A stretch of DNA of 64,000 bases from Caulobacteraceae bacterium (GTDB lineage Bacteria; Pseudomonadota; Alphaproteobacteria; Caulobacterales; Caulobacteraceae): contig JANWHQ010000014.1 of assembly GCA_025450315.1 (NCBI GenBank), forward strand, positions 29,172 to 93,171. Reading direction: 5' to 3'. Each line of letters opens with the position of its first letter. Within the stretch, counting starts at the first letter, position 1. The position numbers and the translations under genes were made by a program. Under the pieces are notes generated by a model. The model was not told the origin of the DNA. It did not search any database and saw only the letters and a list, made by a program, of their open reading frames with translations. Positions 16,022 through 24,179 of the stretch are shown piece after piece.

Positions 16022-16241
16022 GCCGCTCGCCTACGTCATCAGCCTGAACCTGAAGCGGCGGCACCTGTCGGAAAGCCAGCGGGCGATGGTGGCGGCAAAG
16101 CTGGCGAAGCTTGAACCGGGGCGCCCGTCCAAAACTGCCGATATTTCGGCAGTTTCTCAGCAGTGCCCGCCCAGCAACGCGCTGGCCCAATGCAGTCAGA
16201 AAAAGGATCGACGCGCCGGCGGACACGAGGAACAGGAGTGA
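16017..16241 (+). pseudogene. Fragment of a ParB-like plasmid/phage protein
   Basis: Read in this frame, PLAYVISLNLKRRHLSESQ RAMVAAKLAKL followed by GRPSKTADISAVSQ closely resembles the middle of ParB-like proteins carried by phages and plasmids (partition/methylase-associated type, 'SLNLxRRHLxxxQRAMVAAKLA' then 'GRPSK'). The ParB N-terminal nuclease motifs and the C-terminal HTH are absent, and the frame ends at 16241 after unrelated sequence. The upstream end is cut by the NYN gene. A hairpin, AAACTGCCGA-TATT-TCGGCAGTTT, lies at 16132-16155 within it. Confidence 0.6.
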
Positions 16242-16331
16242 CGCCTGCGTTGTGACGAATGTGACCGAGGTCGCTTGTCCGCCGCGGACGGAACCCTAGA
16301 CTTGGCTCGACTTGGTCAGGAACGAAGCATC

Positions 16332-16712
16332 ATGCAGGCGCAGACGGGCCTCGCCCTGGCGATCGTGGCCATATTGCTGGTCAAGCACATGGTCTTCGAC
16401 TTCGTGCTGCAGACCCCCTACCAGCTCGCCAACAAGCATCAGTACGGACATCCGGGCGGGTTGCTGCACGCAGGTCTTCATGCCATCGGCACGCTGGCGG
16501 CCATCGCCGTGGCCCGCCCATCGCCAGCCATCGCCGCGGTAGTGCTGGCTGCGGAATTCGCAGTCCACTACAATGTCGACTGGGCCAAGGAGCAGCTGCT
16601 GCGCCGCGCCGGCTGGCCGCGCACCGACGGGCGCTACTGGGCGGTGTTCGGCGCCGACCAGCTGATCCACAACCTCGGCTATCTGGTGATGACGGCCGTG
16701 CTGGTCAGCTGA
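16332..16712 (+). CDS. DUF3307-family membrane protein
   Basis: 126 aa from ATG 16332, with AGGA about 12 bp upstream. Three to four hydrophobic helices. The signature of the DUF3307 family is present: LLVKHMVFDFVLQTPYQLANKH (residues ~14-35) and LLHAGLHAIGTLAA, then HYNVDWAKEQL, with conserved His/Asp/Lys. Integral membrane, function unknown. It converges on the PycTM-like gene, overlapping by 8 bp. Confidence 0.75.
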   Translation: MQAQTGLALAIVAILLVKHMVFDFVLQTPYQLANKHQYGHPGGLLHAGLHAIGTLAAIAVARPSPAIAAVVLAAEFAVHYNVDWAKEQLLRRAGWPRTDGRYWAVFGADQLIHNLGYLVMTAVLVS

Positions 16713-17241
16713 CGAGCCGCGCCAGTTCGGCCGCCACCAACAACAGGAAAGCGGCTTGGCCCGACCGGATCGCGATCTGGAAGTGGCGGAATTTCTCGCG
16801 GCAGATGCCGGCCAGCATGTGCAGGTGCGAGAGCTTGTCGTGGCGCTCCCGCTCGAGATCGATCTTTTCCATGGCCTCGACGTACTGGTCGACCGGCAGA
16901 TCGAACACCGTCGCCTCCCAGAAGATGTGATCGTCTCTTCCGCGACGTAAGCGAGGCAGGACCGTCGTCAGCGAAAAATGGCACGAGATCAGGAACGCCC
17001 CCGCCGCCAGCAGGAACAGGGCGTTGGTCAGGCCATGCTCCAGGCCGAGGTGCGGGGCGCGGCCGCCGACGAAGGCGTCGATGCAGAAGATCACCATGGC
17101 CCCGTCGAAGGCCAGCAGCACGCCCGACTTGGCGTCGCACAGGATGATGTTGTCCTGTAGCACGCCCCGCTCGAAGGCCGCGAAGCGCTCGTGGATCAGC
17201 TCTCGCTCGATGCGGGCGATCTCGTGCATGGGAGTCGGCAT
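16705..17241 (-). CDS. PycTM-like membrane protein (Pycsar effector family, formerly DUF5706)
   Basis: 178 aa from ATG 17241, with AGGAG six bases upstream. N-terminal helix (IARIERELIHERFAAFERG), then NIILCDAKSGVLLAFDGAMVIFC, the family pattern of an N/D-rich turn running into TM1. TM2 is LFLLAAGAFLISCHFSLT, followed by VLPRL, an FWEATVFDLPVDQYVEAM segment, the H-containing HDKLSHLHMLAGICREKFRHFQIAI and a closing hydrophobic segment. In known Pycsar systems such proteins disrupt the inner membrane when they sense cCMP or cUMP. Here no pyrimidine cyclase is directly adjacent; a class III cyclase lies 540 bp away on the same strand. Confidence 0.65.
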   Translation of the reverse strand: MPTPMHEIARIERELIHERFAAFERGVLQDNIILCDAKSGVLLAFDGAMVIFCIDAFVGGRAPHLGLEHGLTNALFLLAAGAFLISCHFSLTTVLPRLRRGRDDHIFWEATVFDLPVDQYVEAMEKIDLERERHDKLSHLHMLAGICREKFRHFQIAIRSGQAAFLLLVAAELARLVS

Positions 17242-17376
17242 CCTGGCTCCTTTTCTTCTGCGCTCAGGCTGCCGTCCTGCGCGCGCCGGCACGGTGACCG
17301 GCGTCACAGGGGAAACGACGGCGATCAGCGAAGCTTCAGACGTCGCTCGAGCGACCCAGCTGAAGGAAACTTAGCC

Positions 17377-17724
17377 ATGTCCTCTTTCTCTCGTCCATCG
17401 GTGGCGGCGCTGCTCAGCCTCGCCCTCGCTTTGCCCTTCCTTGCCTCGGCCCAGAGCTCCGTGCGCGAGATCGTCGTCCAGGGCGCCGCCCCTGGCGTGG
17501 AAGTCCGTTCCGAGAAGGTGTCGTTCACCGACCTGAACCTCGATCGGCCGGCCGGCGCCCACACGCTGCTCGGCCGGTTGCGTGGCGCGGCCCAGCGCGT
17601 GTGCGGCACGGATGGCGGGCGGGCCGACCACGACTACCAAGCCTGCGTCGCCAAGGCGCTGGACCGTGCGGTGACCGAGGTCGACAACCCTCTGCTCACC
17701 TCGCTTCATCACAGCCGCGGCTGA
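17377..17724 (+). CDS. UrcA-family secreted protein
   Basis: 115 aa from ATG 17377, behind AAGGAAA (17363-17369). Signal peptide residues 1-26 (ALLSLALALPFLASAQ). The mature region has the UrcA pattern: VSFTDLNLDRPAGAHTLLGRLRGAAQRVCG, a second Cys in DYQACVAKALDRAVTEVDNPLL. Two Cys probably form a disulfide in the periplasm. The family is common in Caulobacterales and Sphingomonadales; function unknown. A UUCG-loop hairpin follows the gene. Confidence 0.85.
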   Translation: MSSFSRPSVAALLSLALALPFLASAQSSVREIVVQGAAPGVEVRSEKVSFTDLNLDRPAGAHTLLGRLRGAAQRVCGTDGGRADHDYQACVAKALDRAVTEVDNPLLTSLHHSRG

Positions 17725-17755
17725 GGCGCGGTCTCGCCAACCTGGTGGAAGGGCC

Positions 17756-17775
17756 GGCCGGCTTCGGCCGGCTCC
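17756..17775. terminator. Bidirectional hairpin with UUCG tetraloop
   Basis: GGCCGGC-TTCG-GCCGGCT: a 7-bp stem (one GU pair) closed by the very stable C(UUCG)G tetraloop, followed by CCTCTTGTGT. It lies between the convergent UrcA and cyclase genes and can serve both. Confidence 0.7.
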
Positions 17776-17782
17776 TCTTGTG

Positions 17783-19873
17783 TCAGGACCTCTTGCCTGC
17801 GAGCTTCGCCGCCTCGGACTTGCAATCGTAGGGCAGACCGGGCCCGCTGCAGAAGTCCGGCCACTTGCCGGTCCGGGTCCAGTAGTCGACCAGGCCCCAG
17901 CGCGCGGCGAGCGCCATGAAACGTCGATCCTGGCGCATCGGCAGGGCTTGCGGCATGAACAAAACCGTAGGTGGGTTGCTCGGGGAAAGATCGTCACGCG
18001 AGGCGCGATTGGCCAGGGAGAATGCGTCGTCGACGAAGCCGAGCCATGAGAGCTGGAGCACGCGGTCGCCCAAGGGTATGGGAGCGCCGGGGGGCAGATC
18101 CATGAGGGCGGTTCTGGCCCGGGCGAGGTCCCGGGGCGCCCGGGTGCGGGCAGCCGTCACGACGAGCTTCAATCGATCGATATTCGCCGCCGTCAGAATC
18201 TTCGGTTGTTGTGACGGCGTGTCCAGGAAGGCTTGCAGCCCCGACCAGTCGTGGTCGGCCTGGTACAGATTGAAGCGCTCGATCCACGGCAGCGGCCAAA
18301 GCCGCGAGATGCGGGCGAGCTCCTGTTTCGCCTCGCTGATCTGCCCGGTCATCGTGAGCGGCAGGACCAGATCCTGGTCGGCGCTAAGTGGATTGGCCGC
18401 CACCGCCCGCTGATACGCCACCAATCCTTCCTGCTCTCGCCCCACATCCTGAAGGAAGGCGCCCCTGAAAATCTCACCGTAGGCCCATGAAGGATCGAAC
18501 GACGCGCCCATGATCGCTCTGTCGCGGCCGACGAAATCTGAAGTCGGCCTCAGGAGATAAAGCGCCACGTGGGCATCGATGTCGGCCGGATCGATGCGTA
18601 AGGCCTTGTCGATCTCCAGTTTCGCCTCCGTGGCCAAGGGCTCGTTCATCGCGGGCGGCAGGTAGTTTCTGTAGTAAGCGTCGAACTTGGCCAGGAGGGA
18701 GTGGCCCGCGGCGAAACCCGGCGCCTTCTGGGTCAGCTGTCTCGAGGTGTCGAGCAGGGCGAAAATCTGTTGCGGGTCGTCGCCGGCGCCAACCTGGTCC
18801 TCGAAGATGTCGCAGGCCTTGAGCAGCAGGGTCATGGCGTCGGGATCGGACAGGCCGCCCTTGGGCCGCAGCGCTCGCGATGTGCAGTTCAGGACGGCGA
18901 TGATGCGGGCGCCGAGCTGGGCCTGCAGCTGCTCGGACCGGGCGGCGGGCCCATCCAGCGCAGCCGTCCATAGCGTCACGCCCTGCCGGGCGTCGTCGAG
19001 GCGCACCCGCACCTTCAGCTGGTCGGCCTCGCGCGCCACCGTGCCGCCGAATATCAGCCGCACGCCAAGCCTGTGAATGCGATCGGCCCCCCCGGGGCCA
19101 GTCAAGGCCTGGGCGTCGTCGCCCGTGACGATCGGACGTCCGTTGCCGCTGAGGACGCTGGCCAGGTCGTCGGTGACGGCCGAGGCGAAGGCCTTCACCT
19201 CCTCGCCGCCCCCAAGGGTGCTGAAGGGCACGATGGCGATCCGTTGCGCCGGCGGTCCCGACCAGAACTGTTGCGAGGCGAACCAGCCCAGGGCCGCCAC
19301 CGCCACCACGGCGATTGCGACGGCAAGGGGGAGCATTGGCAGCTTCAGCCGCCGCCCCTTCACCTTGCCGCCTTCGGCCGAGGCCAAGGCGAAGATCGGC
19401 ACCACCTCGGTCATCTTTTCGAGCCGCACGCTGCCCTGCGGCTTCAACCGCTCGCCGAGCGTCCCCCGGATTGCGCGCCTGACGTCGCCAGAGGCCAGGA
19501 CCGCGCCCGGCGAGGCCATCTGCTGGATGCGGGCTGCGACATTGACGCCGTGGCCCAAAAGGTCGCCCGAGGGGGTGACGGAGACGTCCCCGAGGTGCAC
19601 CCCAACGCGCACCTGCGGATCGTCCGCCGAGGCGATCTCCTCGGCTGCCTCCAGCGCCGAATAGACCGACGGGAACTCCAGCATGAAGCCGTCGCCAGCG
19701 GTGTTGAACACCCGCCCGCCGCGGGCGCCTGCGCTCTCGTTGATCCGTTCGCGCAGAGCCGCGACCGCCCGGACTGCTGCAGCCTCGTCGGTCTCGGTGC
19801 GGCGCGAATAGCCGGCCACGTCGATGGCCACGATGCTGGCGAGCTTGCGGGTCGCGCCGGTGTCGCTGGCCAC
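17783..19873 (-). CDS. Class III nucleotidyl cyclase with TolB-like and TPR domains
   Basis: 696 aa from GTG 19873, four bases after the Crp gene stop. Residues ~10-165 are a class III cyclase domain: IVAIDVAGYS (first metal Asp), RVFNTAGDGFMLEF (second Asp), VGVHLGDV and DLLGHGVNVAARI with the Asn/Arg pair of the active site. The usual substrate-specifying Lys before TAGDG is Asn, so cAMP is likely but not certain. TM segment at ~190-210 (MLPLAVAIAVVAVAALGWF). Then a TolB-like domain (IAIVPFSTLGG ... VRLIFGGTVAREADQLKVRVRL) and TPR-type repeats to the C terminus. Likely coupled to the regulator upstream. Confidence 0.85.
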   Translation of the reverse strand: MASDTGATRKLASIVAIDVAGYSRRTETDEAAAVRAVAALRERINESAGARGGRVFNTAGDGFMLEFPSVYSALEAAEEIASADDPQVRVGVHLGDVSVTPSGDLLGHGVNVAARIQQMASPGAVLASGDVRRAIRGTLGERLKPQGSVRLEKMTEVVPIFALASAEGGKVKGRRLKLPMLPLAVAIAVVAVAALGWFASQQFWSGPPAQRIAIVPFSTLGGGEEVKAFASAVTDDLASVLSGNGRPIVTGDDAQALTGPGGADRIHRLGVRLIFGGTVAREADQLKVRVRLDDARQGVTLWTAALDGPAARSEQLQAQLGARIIAVLNCTSRALRPKGGLSDPDAMTLLLKACDIFEDQVGAGDDPQQIFALLDTSRQLTQKAPGFAAGHSLLAKFDAYYRNYLPPAMNEPLATEAKLEIDKALRIDPADIDAHVALYLLRPTSDFVGRDRAIMGASFDPSWAYGEIFRGAFLQDVGREQEGLVAYQRAVAANPLSADQDLVLPLTMTGQISEAKQELARISRLWPLPWIERFNLYQADHDWSGLQAFLDTPSQQPKILTAANIDRLKLVVTAARTRAPRDLARARTALMDLPPGAPIPLGDRVLQLSWLGFVDDAFSLANRASRDDLSPSNPPTVLFMPQALPMRQDRRFMALAARWGLVDYWTRTGKWPDFCSGPGLPYDCKSEAAKLAGKRS

Positions 19874-19876
19874 GGG

Positions 19877-20593
19877 TCAGAGCGCGAGGTTGGGGCTGGC
19901 CGCGGCTCTGAGCGCGCCGCGGTCGAGCACCTTGACGCCATAGGGACCCAGCTCGATCCAGCCCTTGGCGCGCCAGCCGGAGAGTTTGCGGTTCACCCGC
20001 TCGCGCGAGGCGCCGATCAGGCGCGCCATCTCTCCCTGCGACAGGGCGATCGTCGGCCCCGGCGCCTCCAGCAGCAGACGCGCCAGCCGCCCGCCCAGAT
20101 CCATCAGGGCTGTCTCCTGCAGCAGTACATCTGTGAGCCGCAGCCGGCGCGCCATCATGGCCAGCAGCTCCAGCCCCGACGACGGCTCGTCCCTCAGGGT
20201 GTCGAGCACTGCCCGGCGGCCGATACGCCAGAGCTCCGTTCGCGGAACGGCGCAGACATCCGCCGATCGCGGGCCGCCGTCGAGCACCCCCATCTCGCCG
20301 ACGAGCGCCCCCGCCCCCAGCTTGGCAAGCCACACTTCGCGGCCGTCGGGCCCGGGAACCGCCACGTCGAGCTCGCCGGTCAGCACGACATAGACGGCGT
20401 CCGCCTCGTCTCCCGTGCGGAACAGCGCCTGGCCGGGCTCCAGCCTGACCGGAGTTCCCGACAGGGCCAGCTCGCGCCGGCGCGCCTCGAAAAGTACGCC
20501 GAACACGGGATTACGCGCCAACGCGTCCGCTAGATCCTCCGGCCGCCGGAAAGGGGCGGCCGGACCGCTCGGATGATCGACCGAATTCACCAC
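19877..20593 (-). CDS. Crp/Fnr-family transcriptional regulator
   Basis: 238 aa from GTG 20593, with GGGGGAG six bases upstream; the longer in-frame start at 20698 lacks such a site. Cyclic-nucleotide-binding beta-barrel at residues ~30-135 (EPGQALFRTGDEADAVYVVLTGELDVAV; GALVGEMGVLDGGPRSADVCA, the phosphate-binding cassette with Glu and Arg). Dimer helix, then an HTH at ~180-215 (LSQGEMARLIGASRERVNRKLSGW). No Fe-S Cys cluster, so a Crp-like rather than Fnr-like sensor. Immediately upstream of, and probably co-transcribed with, the cyclase, suggesting it responds to that enzyme's product. Confidence 0.85.
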   Translation of the reverse strand: MVNSVDHPSGPAAPFRRPEDLADALARNPVFGVLFEARRRELALSGTPVRLEPGQALFRTGDEADAVYVVLTGELDVAVPGPDGREVWLAKLGAGALVGEMGVLDGGPRSADVCAVPRTELWRIGRRAVLDTLRDEPSSGLELLAMMARRLRLTDVLLQETALMDLGGRLARLLLEAPGPTIALSQGEMARLIGASRERVNRKLSGWRAKGWIELGPYGVKVLDRGALRAAASPNLAL

Positions 20594-21712
20594 GCTCGCT
20601 CCCCCGTGCGGTGGAAAAAACTCTACCAGCCTCGTACGGTGCAACCAATGGAGTTGGCGTGCGGCTCGCTCAGTCAGAGGCTGCTTCATGGGCCACATTT
20701 CACGGAGGCTATCGGTTCACGGCCCTACAGCGCGGTGGCCGCAAGGGTGGAGCATCTGGGCATCATGTGCTGTGACCAGAGTCATAAGAGGCGAACACCA
20801 CGTTCAGGGCCGCCCATGGTCTTCGGCTCTTGATGCGCGTCAGGGTCCTACCATCACCGCCGGCCGGCATTTCGTGCGGTGTTGAGAGCCCAGCGCGGGC
20901 GCGAAGCGTGATGCACAGAAGAAGGAGGAACTCTACTGGGGTGGCAGGGGCTTCTCACCCATGTAGCAATCCCCTGAGTGTCGTCTTTGCGGATGGGTGC
21001 CAAGGTCCGGAAATGGCGCTGGGCCGACTTAAGGCTGGACGGCCACAGGCACCGGCTCAGCGGAGGTTCTAAATCGCGGCCAAGGGTGGATTTCGGAAGT
21101 CGACCTCTAGCCTGTTTGCGGCAGGGCGAGGTCAGGAATGTCCGAATTACGGCTGGGGGTCTCGGACTGCTCTTGACTCATCTCTTCCATTGGGAAGGTC
21201 CGTTTCCGGCGCGGGTGGGCTGAGGGGCGATCACTGCGTTCATTGTGGCTCTGGTGTTCGCCTTCCGCCGTCCGAGGACTGGCGCGCGGGCTCAGGCAAA
21301 GGGCGCATCAACCCAGTCGTCTGGTCATCGGGCGGGTGCAGATGGATTGATAGCCCAGGGACGCACGCGGGACACGAGCGCATCACGGAACGCGGCCATG
21401 TGGGTCTGCAACGCCGTCCCCAGGCCCATAAATTGCCGCGCCCACGTTAGGGGGATTCGGCGTCGGTTCCTCGCGGTCCTACCTGCGGCTGCGCCAAGTT
21501 TCCCTACCCTAGCCCTGAAGGTTCCCTGCTCGGACTTGGCCCGAGAACCGCCTAAGTAGCGGATCTATCGTGGGTATTCTGGTCAGTCGGGGCCATTTCG
21601 ATCTCAGGATCGCGAAAATTCCCTGAGAGCAGGGACTTTGGGGCGGAGAAAGGTTGTCGGCACACTGCGTCAACCACCACCTCCGCCTCGACCATCGCAA
21701 GGGCAGGCTTGA
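20594..21712. other. About 1.1 kb without a recognisable gene
   Basis: Open frames here are short, overlap in several phases and have no family resemblance or good ribosome sites. Third-position GC bias disappears, unlike its neighbours. It contains short inverted repeats at 21520-21549 and 21620-21635. It probably holds the Crp-cyclase promoter near 20600-20800 and a decayed mobile or repeat segment in the rest. Confidence 0.5.
21620..21635. repeat. Short TCCCTG/CAGGGA inverted repeat
   Basis: TCCCTG-AGAG-CAGGGA, a 6-bp perfect stem with a 4-nt loop, in the gene-poor stretch. A related TTCCCTG stands at 21522-21528, next to a CTCGG/CCGAG stem (21529-21545). TTCCCTG/CAGGGAA repeats occur in intergenic DNA of other alphaproteobacteria, which is recollection rather than a search result. 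Confidence 0.35.
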
Positions 21713-22036
21713 TCAGCTGGGTTGCACGAGAGGCAGGCCGGCGGCGCGCCATGCCTCTATCCCGCCCTTGAGGAGATAGACCTCGCAATGCGTCGCCGTC
21801 TGGGCCAGCGCGGCCGCGTTCATGCCCGTGCGACCGCCGCTCTTGCAGTGGAAGATCACCGACCGGCCAGGCTGCGTCGACGGAGGGTTGAAGCGGAGGG
21901 TCGACAGGGGCGCGTGAGTCGCCCCCGGAATCATGCCCGACCTGATCTCGGCCGCTTCGCGAATGTCCACGATCTGTGCGCCGGCGCGGGCCATCTCCGC
22001 CGCCTCGCGCGCGCTGATCTCCTTGGGCCTGTTCAT
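21713..22036 (-). CDS. Single-domain rhodanese (thiosulfate/persulfide sulfurtransferase)
   Basis: 107 aa from ATG 22036, with AGGAGA seven bases upstream. Rhodanese fold: an N-terminal ISAREAAEMARAGAQIVDIREAAEI, then VIFHCKSGGRTGM, whose Cys is the persulfide-carrying catalytic residue in a six-residue active-site loop (CKSGGR), and a closing YLLKGGIEAWRAAGLP. Transfers sulfane sulfur. It overlaps the BigR-like regulator by ATGA and is the second gene of that operon. Confidence 0.92.
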   Translation of the reverse strand: MNRPKEISAREAAEMARAGAQIVDIREAAEIRSGMIPGATHAPLSTLRFNPPSTQPGRSVIFHCKSGGRTGMNAAALAQTATHCEVYLLKGGIEAWRAAGLPLVQPS

Positions 22037-22380
22037 CTCTTGTCTCCTGTTGATCCACGCTGCTCTTCGCAGAACAGCTCGTTGAGAAGGCCGAGGACCG
22101 CGCGGGTCCGGGCATCCGAGAGCCTGTAGAACACCGTCTGGGCTTCGCGCCGGCAGCTCACGACGCCCTCCTCGCGCAGACGCGAAAGGTGCTGCGAGAG
22201 CGCCGATTGGCCGAGGCCGACCGCGTGCGACATCGCCGTCACCGTCATCTCGTCCGTCGCCGCGAGGCGGCACAGGACCATCAACCGGTGCTCATTTGCG
22301 AGATCGCGCAGGAACCGCGCGGCCTCCGCCGCCCGGCGCTCCAGGTCCGCGATTCCCGCGTCCGCCACAGCTTCCAACAT
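22033..22380 (-). CDS. ArsR-family persulfide-responsive repressor, BigR/SqrR-like
   Basis: 115 aa. Winged HTH of the ArsR family (LRDLANEHRLMVLCRL ... MSHAVGLGQSALSQHLSRLREEGVVSCRREAQTVFYRL). Two of its three Cys, in LMVLCRL and NELFCEEQ, occupy the positions of the BigR/SqrR Cys pair that forms a disulfide or polysulfide bridge on sulfide exposure and releases DNA. Divergent from the persulfide dioxygenase across a 7-2-7 palindrome. Probably represses both its own operon (with the rhodanese) and the dioxygenase-exporter operon. Confidence 0.88.
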   Translation of the reverse strand: MLEAVADAGIADLERRAAEAARFLRDLANEHRLMVLCRLAATDEMTVTAMSHAVGLGQSALSQHLSRLREEGVVSCRREAQTVFYRLSDARTRAVLGLLNELFCEEQRGSTGDKR

Positions 22381-22409
22381 CGTGAGGGTGCTCGCTCGGC
22401 TCCGATTAC

Positions 22410-22425
22410 ATTAGCATTTGCTAAT
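22410..22425. promoter_or_regulatory. Candidate operator of the BigR-like repressor
   Basis: ATTAGCA-TT-TGCTAAT: perfect 7-bp inverted arms with a 2-bp spacer, AT-rich in a GC-rich genome, lying 30 bp from the repressor start and 46 bp from the dioxygenase start. It is well placed to control both divergent promoters. The assignment is by position and symmetry. Confidence 0.7.
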
Positions 22426-22470
22426 TTAGTGATCATGCATATATGTGTCAACGCGGCGCGGAATCGGAGC

Positions 22471-23379
22471 ATGACGACGATGTCGAGCCTGGAGATCCGG
22501 GCCTTCTTCGATAGGGCCACCAAGACGATCACCTATCTGGCGTGGGATTCGGCGACGCGCGAGGGCGCCGTGATCGACCCCGTGCTCGATTTCGACTCCG
22601 CTTCCGGCGAGGTCGACACCCGTTCGGCGGACGAGGTGTTGCGGGCAGCTGAATCCGAAGGGCTGCGGCTGGCCTGGTCCCTGGAAACCCACGCCCACGC
22701 CGATCACCTCAGCGGCGCGCCCTATATCAAGGCCAAGACTGGCGCCAAGATCGGGATCGGCGAGCACATCCGCGATGTGCAGAAGATCTTCCGCCCCATC
22801 TTCAACGCCACCGACCTGAACCCCGACGGAAGCGACTTCGACAAGCTGTTCGCCGACGGCGAACGCCTCCCGCTCGGCGATCTGGAGATCGAGGTCCTTC
22901 ACACGCCCGGTCACACGCCCGCGGACGTCAGCTACCGGATCGGGGACGCCGTGTTCGTGGGCGATACCCTGTTCATGCCGGACTACGGCACCGCCCGCGC
23001 GGACTTCCCCGGCGGTGACGCGCGCCAGCTCTACCGGTCGATCCGCAGACTGCTCAGTCTCCCGCCTCAGACGCGCCTGTTCATGTGCCACGACTACAAG
23101 GCCCCTGGCCGCGAAACCTATGCGTGGCAGACCACGGTCGAGGCGCAACGGCAGCACAACGTCCACATTAGCGACGGAGTGAGCGAAGCCGACTTCGTGG
23201 CCATGCGCGAAGCGCGAGACGCTGGCCTTTCCGCCCCGGCGCTGCTGACCCCCTCGATCCAGGTGAATATCCGGGCGGGCCGCTTCCCACCCGCGGAAGC
23301 CAACGGCGTCCGCTACCTGTTGGTCCCGGTGAAGGTCAGAGGGCCGTCCGCCGCCGAAGCCGTCGGTCCGCGGCGCTAG
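22471..23379 (+). CDS. blh: Persulfide dioxygenase, Blh/ETHE1-like metallo-beta-lactamase fold
   Basis: 302 aa from ATG 22471 (CGGAGC just upstream; ATG 22480 and ATG 22435 are alternatives, the last close to the operator). Metallo-beta-lactamase fold: THAHADHLSG (HxHxDH), HTPGHTPADVSYRIGDAVFVGDTLFMPDYGTARADFPGG (next metal His and bridging Asp) and FMCHDYKAPGRE. The DYGTARADFPGG loop is typical of the ETHE1/Blh group that oxidises glutathione or protein persulfide to sulfite. The exporter for sulfite-like anions starts 14 bp downstream. Controlled by the palindrome upstream, by inference. Confidence 0.88.
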   Translation: MTTMSSLEIRAFFDRATKTITYLAWDSATREGAVIDPVLDFDSASGEVDTRSADEVLRAAESEGLRLAWSLETHAHADHLSGAPYIKAKTGAKIGIGEHIRDVQKIFRPIFNATDLNPDGSDFDKLFADGERLPLGDLEIEVLHTPGHTPADVSYRIGDAVFVGDTLFMPDYGTARADFPGGDARQLYRSIRRLLSLPPQTRLFMCHDYKAPGRETYAWQTTVEAQRQHNVHISDGVSEADFVAMREARDAGLSAPALLTPSIQVNIRAGRFPPAEANGVRYLLVPVKVRGPSAAEAVGPRR

Positions 23380-23393
23380 GGCGGTCCGCAGCC

Positions 23394-24179
23394 ATGTCCC
23401 CGCAAGACCTGCTCGCCGTCTTCGCCGGCGGGATCGTCGGCTTCTCCCTGGGCCTGATCGGCGGCGGCGGCTCGGTGCTCGCTGTCCCGCTGCTGCTCTA
23501 TGTGGTGGGGGTCCGCGATCCGCACGTCGCCATCGGCACCAGCGCCCTGGCCGTGGCCCTGAACGCCTTTGCCAACCTCGCCCAGCATGCCCGGGCCGGA
23601 AACGTGAAATGGCCCTGTGCCGCCACCTTCGGGGCCGCGGGCGTCGTCGGCGCGCTGATCGGCTCGACGGTGGGCAAGATGGTCAATGGCCAGCATCTTC
23701 TGGCGCTCTTCGCGATCGTCATGGCGGTGGTCGGCGCCTCCATGTTGCGCGGCCGCTCCGGCGAAGGCGATCCGACGGTGCGCATGGACTCGAGGATGGC
23801 CCCTCGCCTGGTGGCGGCCGGCCTTGGCGCAGGCCTGTTGTCGGGCTTTTTCGGAATTGGCGGCGGCTTCCTGATCGTGCCGGGGCTGATCGTGGCCAGC
23901 GGCATGCCGATCCTCAACGCCGTGGGCTCCTCCCTGTTCTCGGTCGGCGCCTTCGGCCTGACGACCGCGGCGAACTACGCCTTGTCCGGCTTGGTGGACT
24001 GGAAGATCGCGATCCTTTTCATCATCGGCGGGGTCGTCGGCGGCCTCGTGGGCATGAAACTGGCGATCCGCCTTGCCGATCGTCGCGGCGCCCTGGCCAG
24101 GATCTTCGCCGTCCTGCTGTTCGCCGTCGCCGCCTACATGCTGTACCGCAGCGTGGGCCCGCTTGTCGGGCTGCACTGA
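23394..24179 (+). CDS. TauE/SafE-family sulfite/organosulfonate exporter
   Basis: 261 aa, about eight transmembrane helices in two homologous halves. Family hallmarks: GGIVGFSLGLIGGGGSVLAVPLLLY in half one and GAGLLSGFFGIGGGFLIVPGLI in half two (repeated G-x-G-G-G). It starts 14 bp after the dioxygenase, so it is probably co-transcribed and would remove the sulfite formed there. Inner membrane. Confidence 0.9.
   Translation: MSPQDLLAVFAGGIVGFSLGLIGGGGSVLAVPLLLYVVGVRDPHVAIGTSALAVALNAFANLAQHARAGNVKWPCAATFGAAGVVGALIGSTVGKMVNGQHLLALFAIVMAVVGASMLRGRSGEGDPTVRMDSRMAPRLVAAGLGAGLLSGFFGIGGGFLIVPGLIVASGMPILNAVGSSLFSVGAFGLTTAANYALSGLVDWKIAILFIIGGVVGGLVGMKLAIRLADRRGALARIFAVLLFAVAAYMLYRSVGPLVGLH

Noticed and set aside
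16705..19873. A complete Pycsar system
   Set aside because: No pyrimidine-cyclase gene is directly adjacent and the nearest cyclase has a different domain architecture; kept only as a hypothesis.
18474..20333. 619-residue frame overlapping the cyclase
   Set aside because: Arg/Gly-rich out-of-phase reading of the cyclase-Crp genes; no start context.
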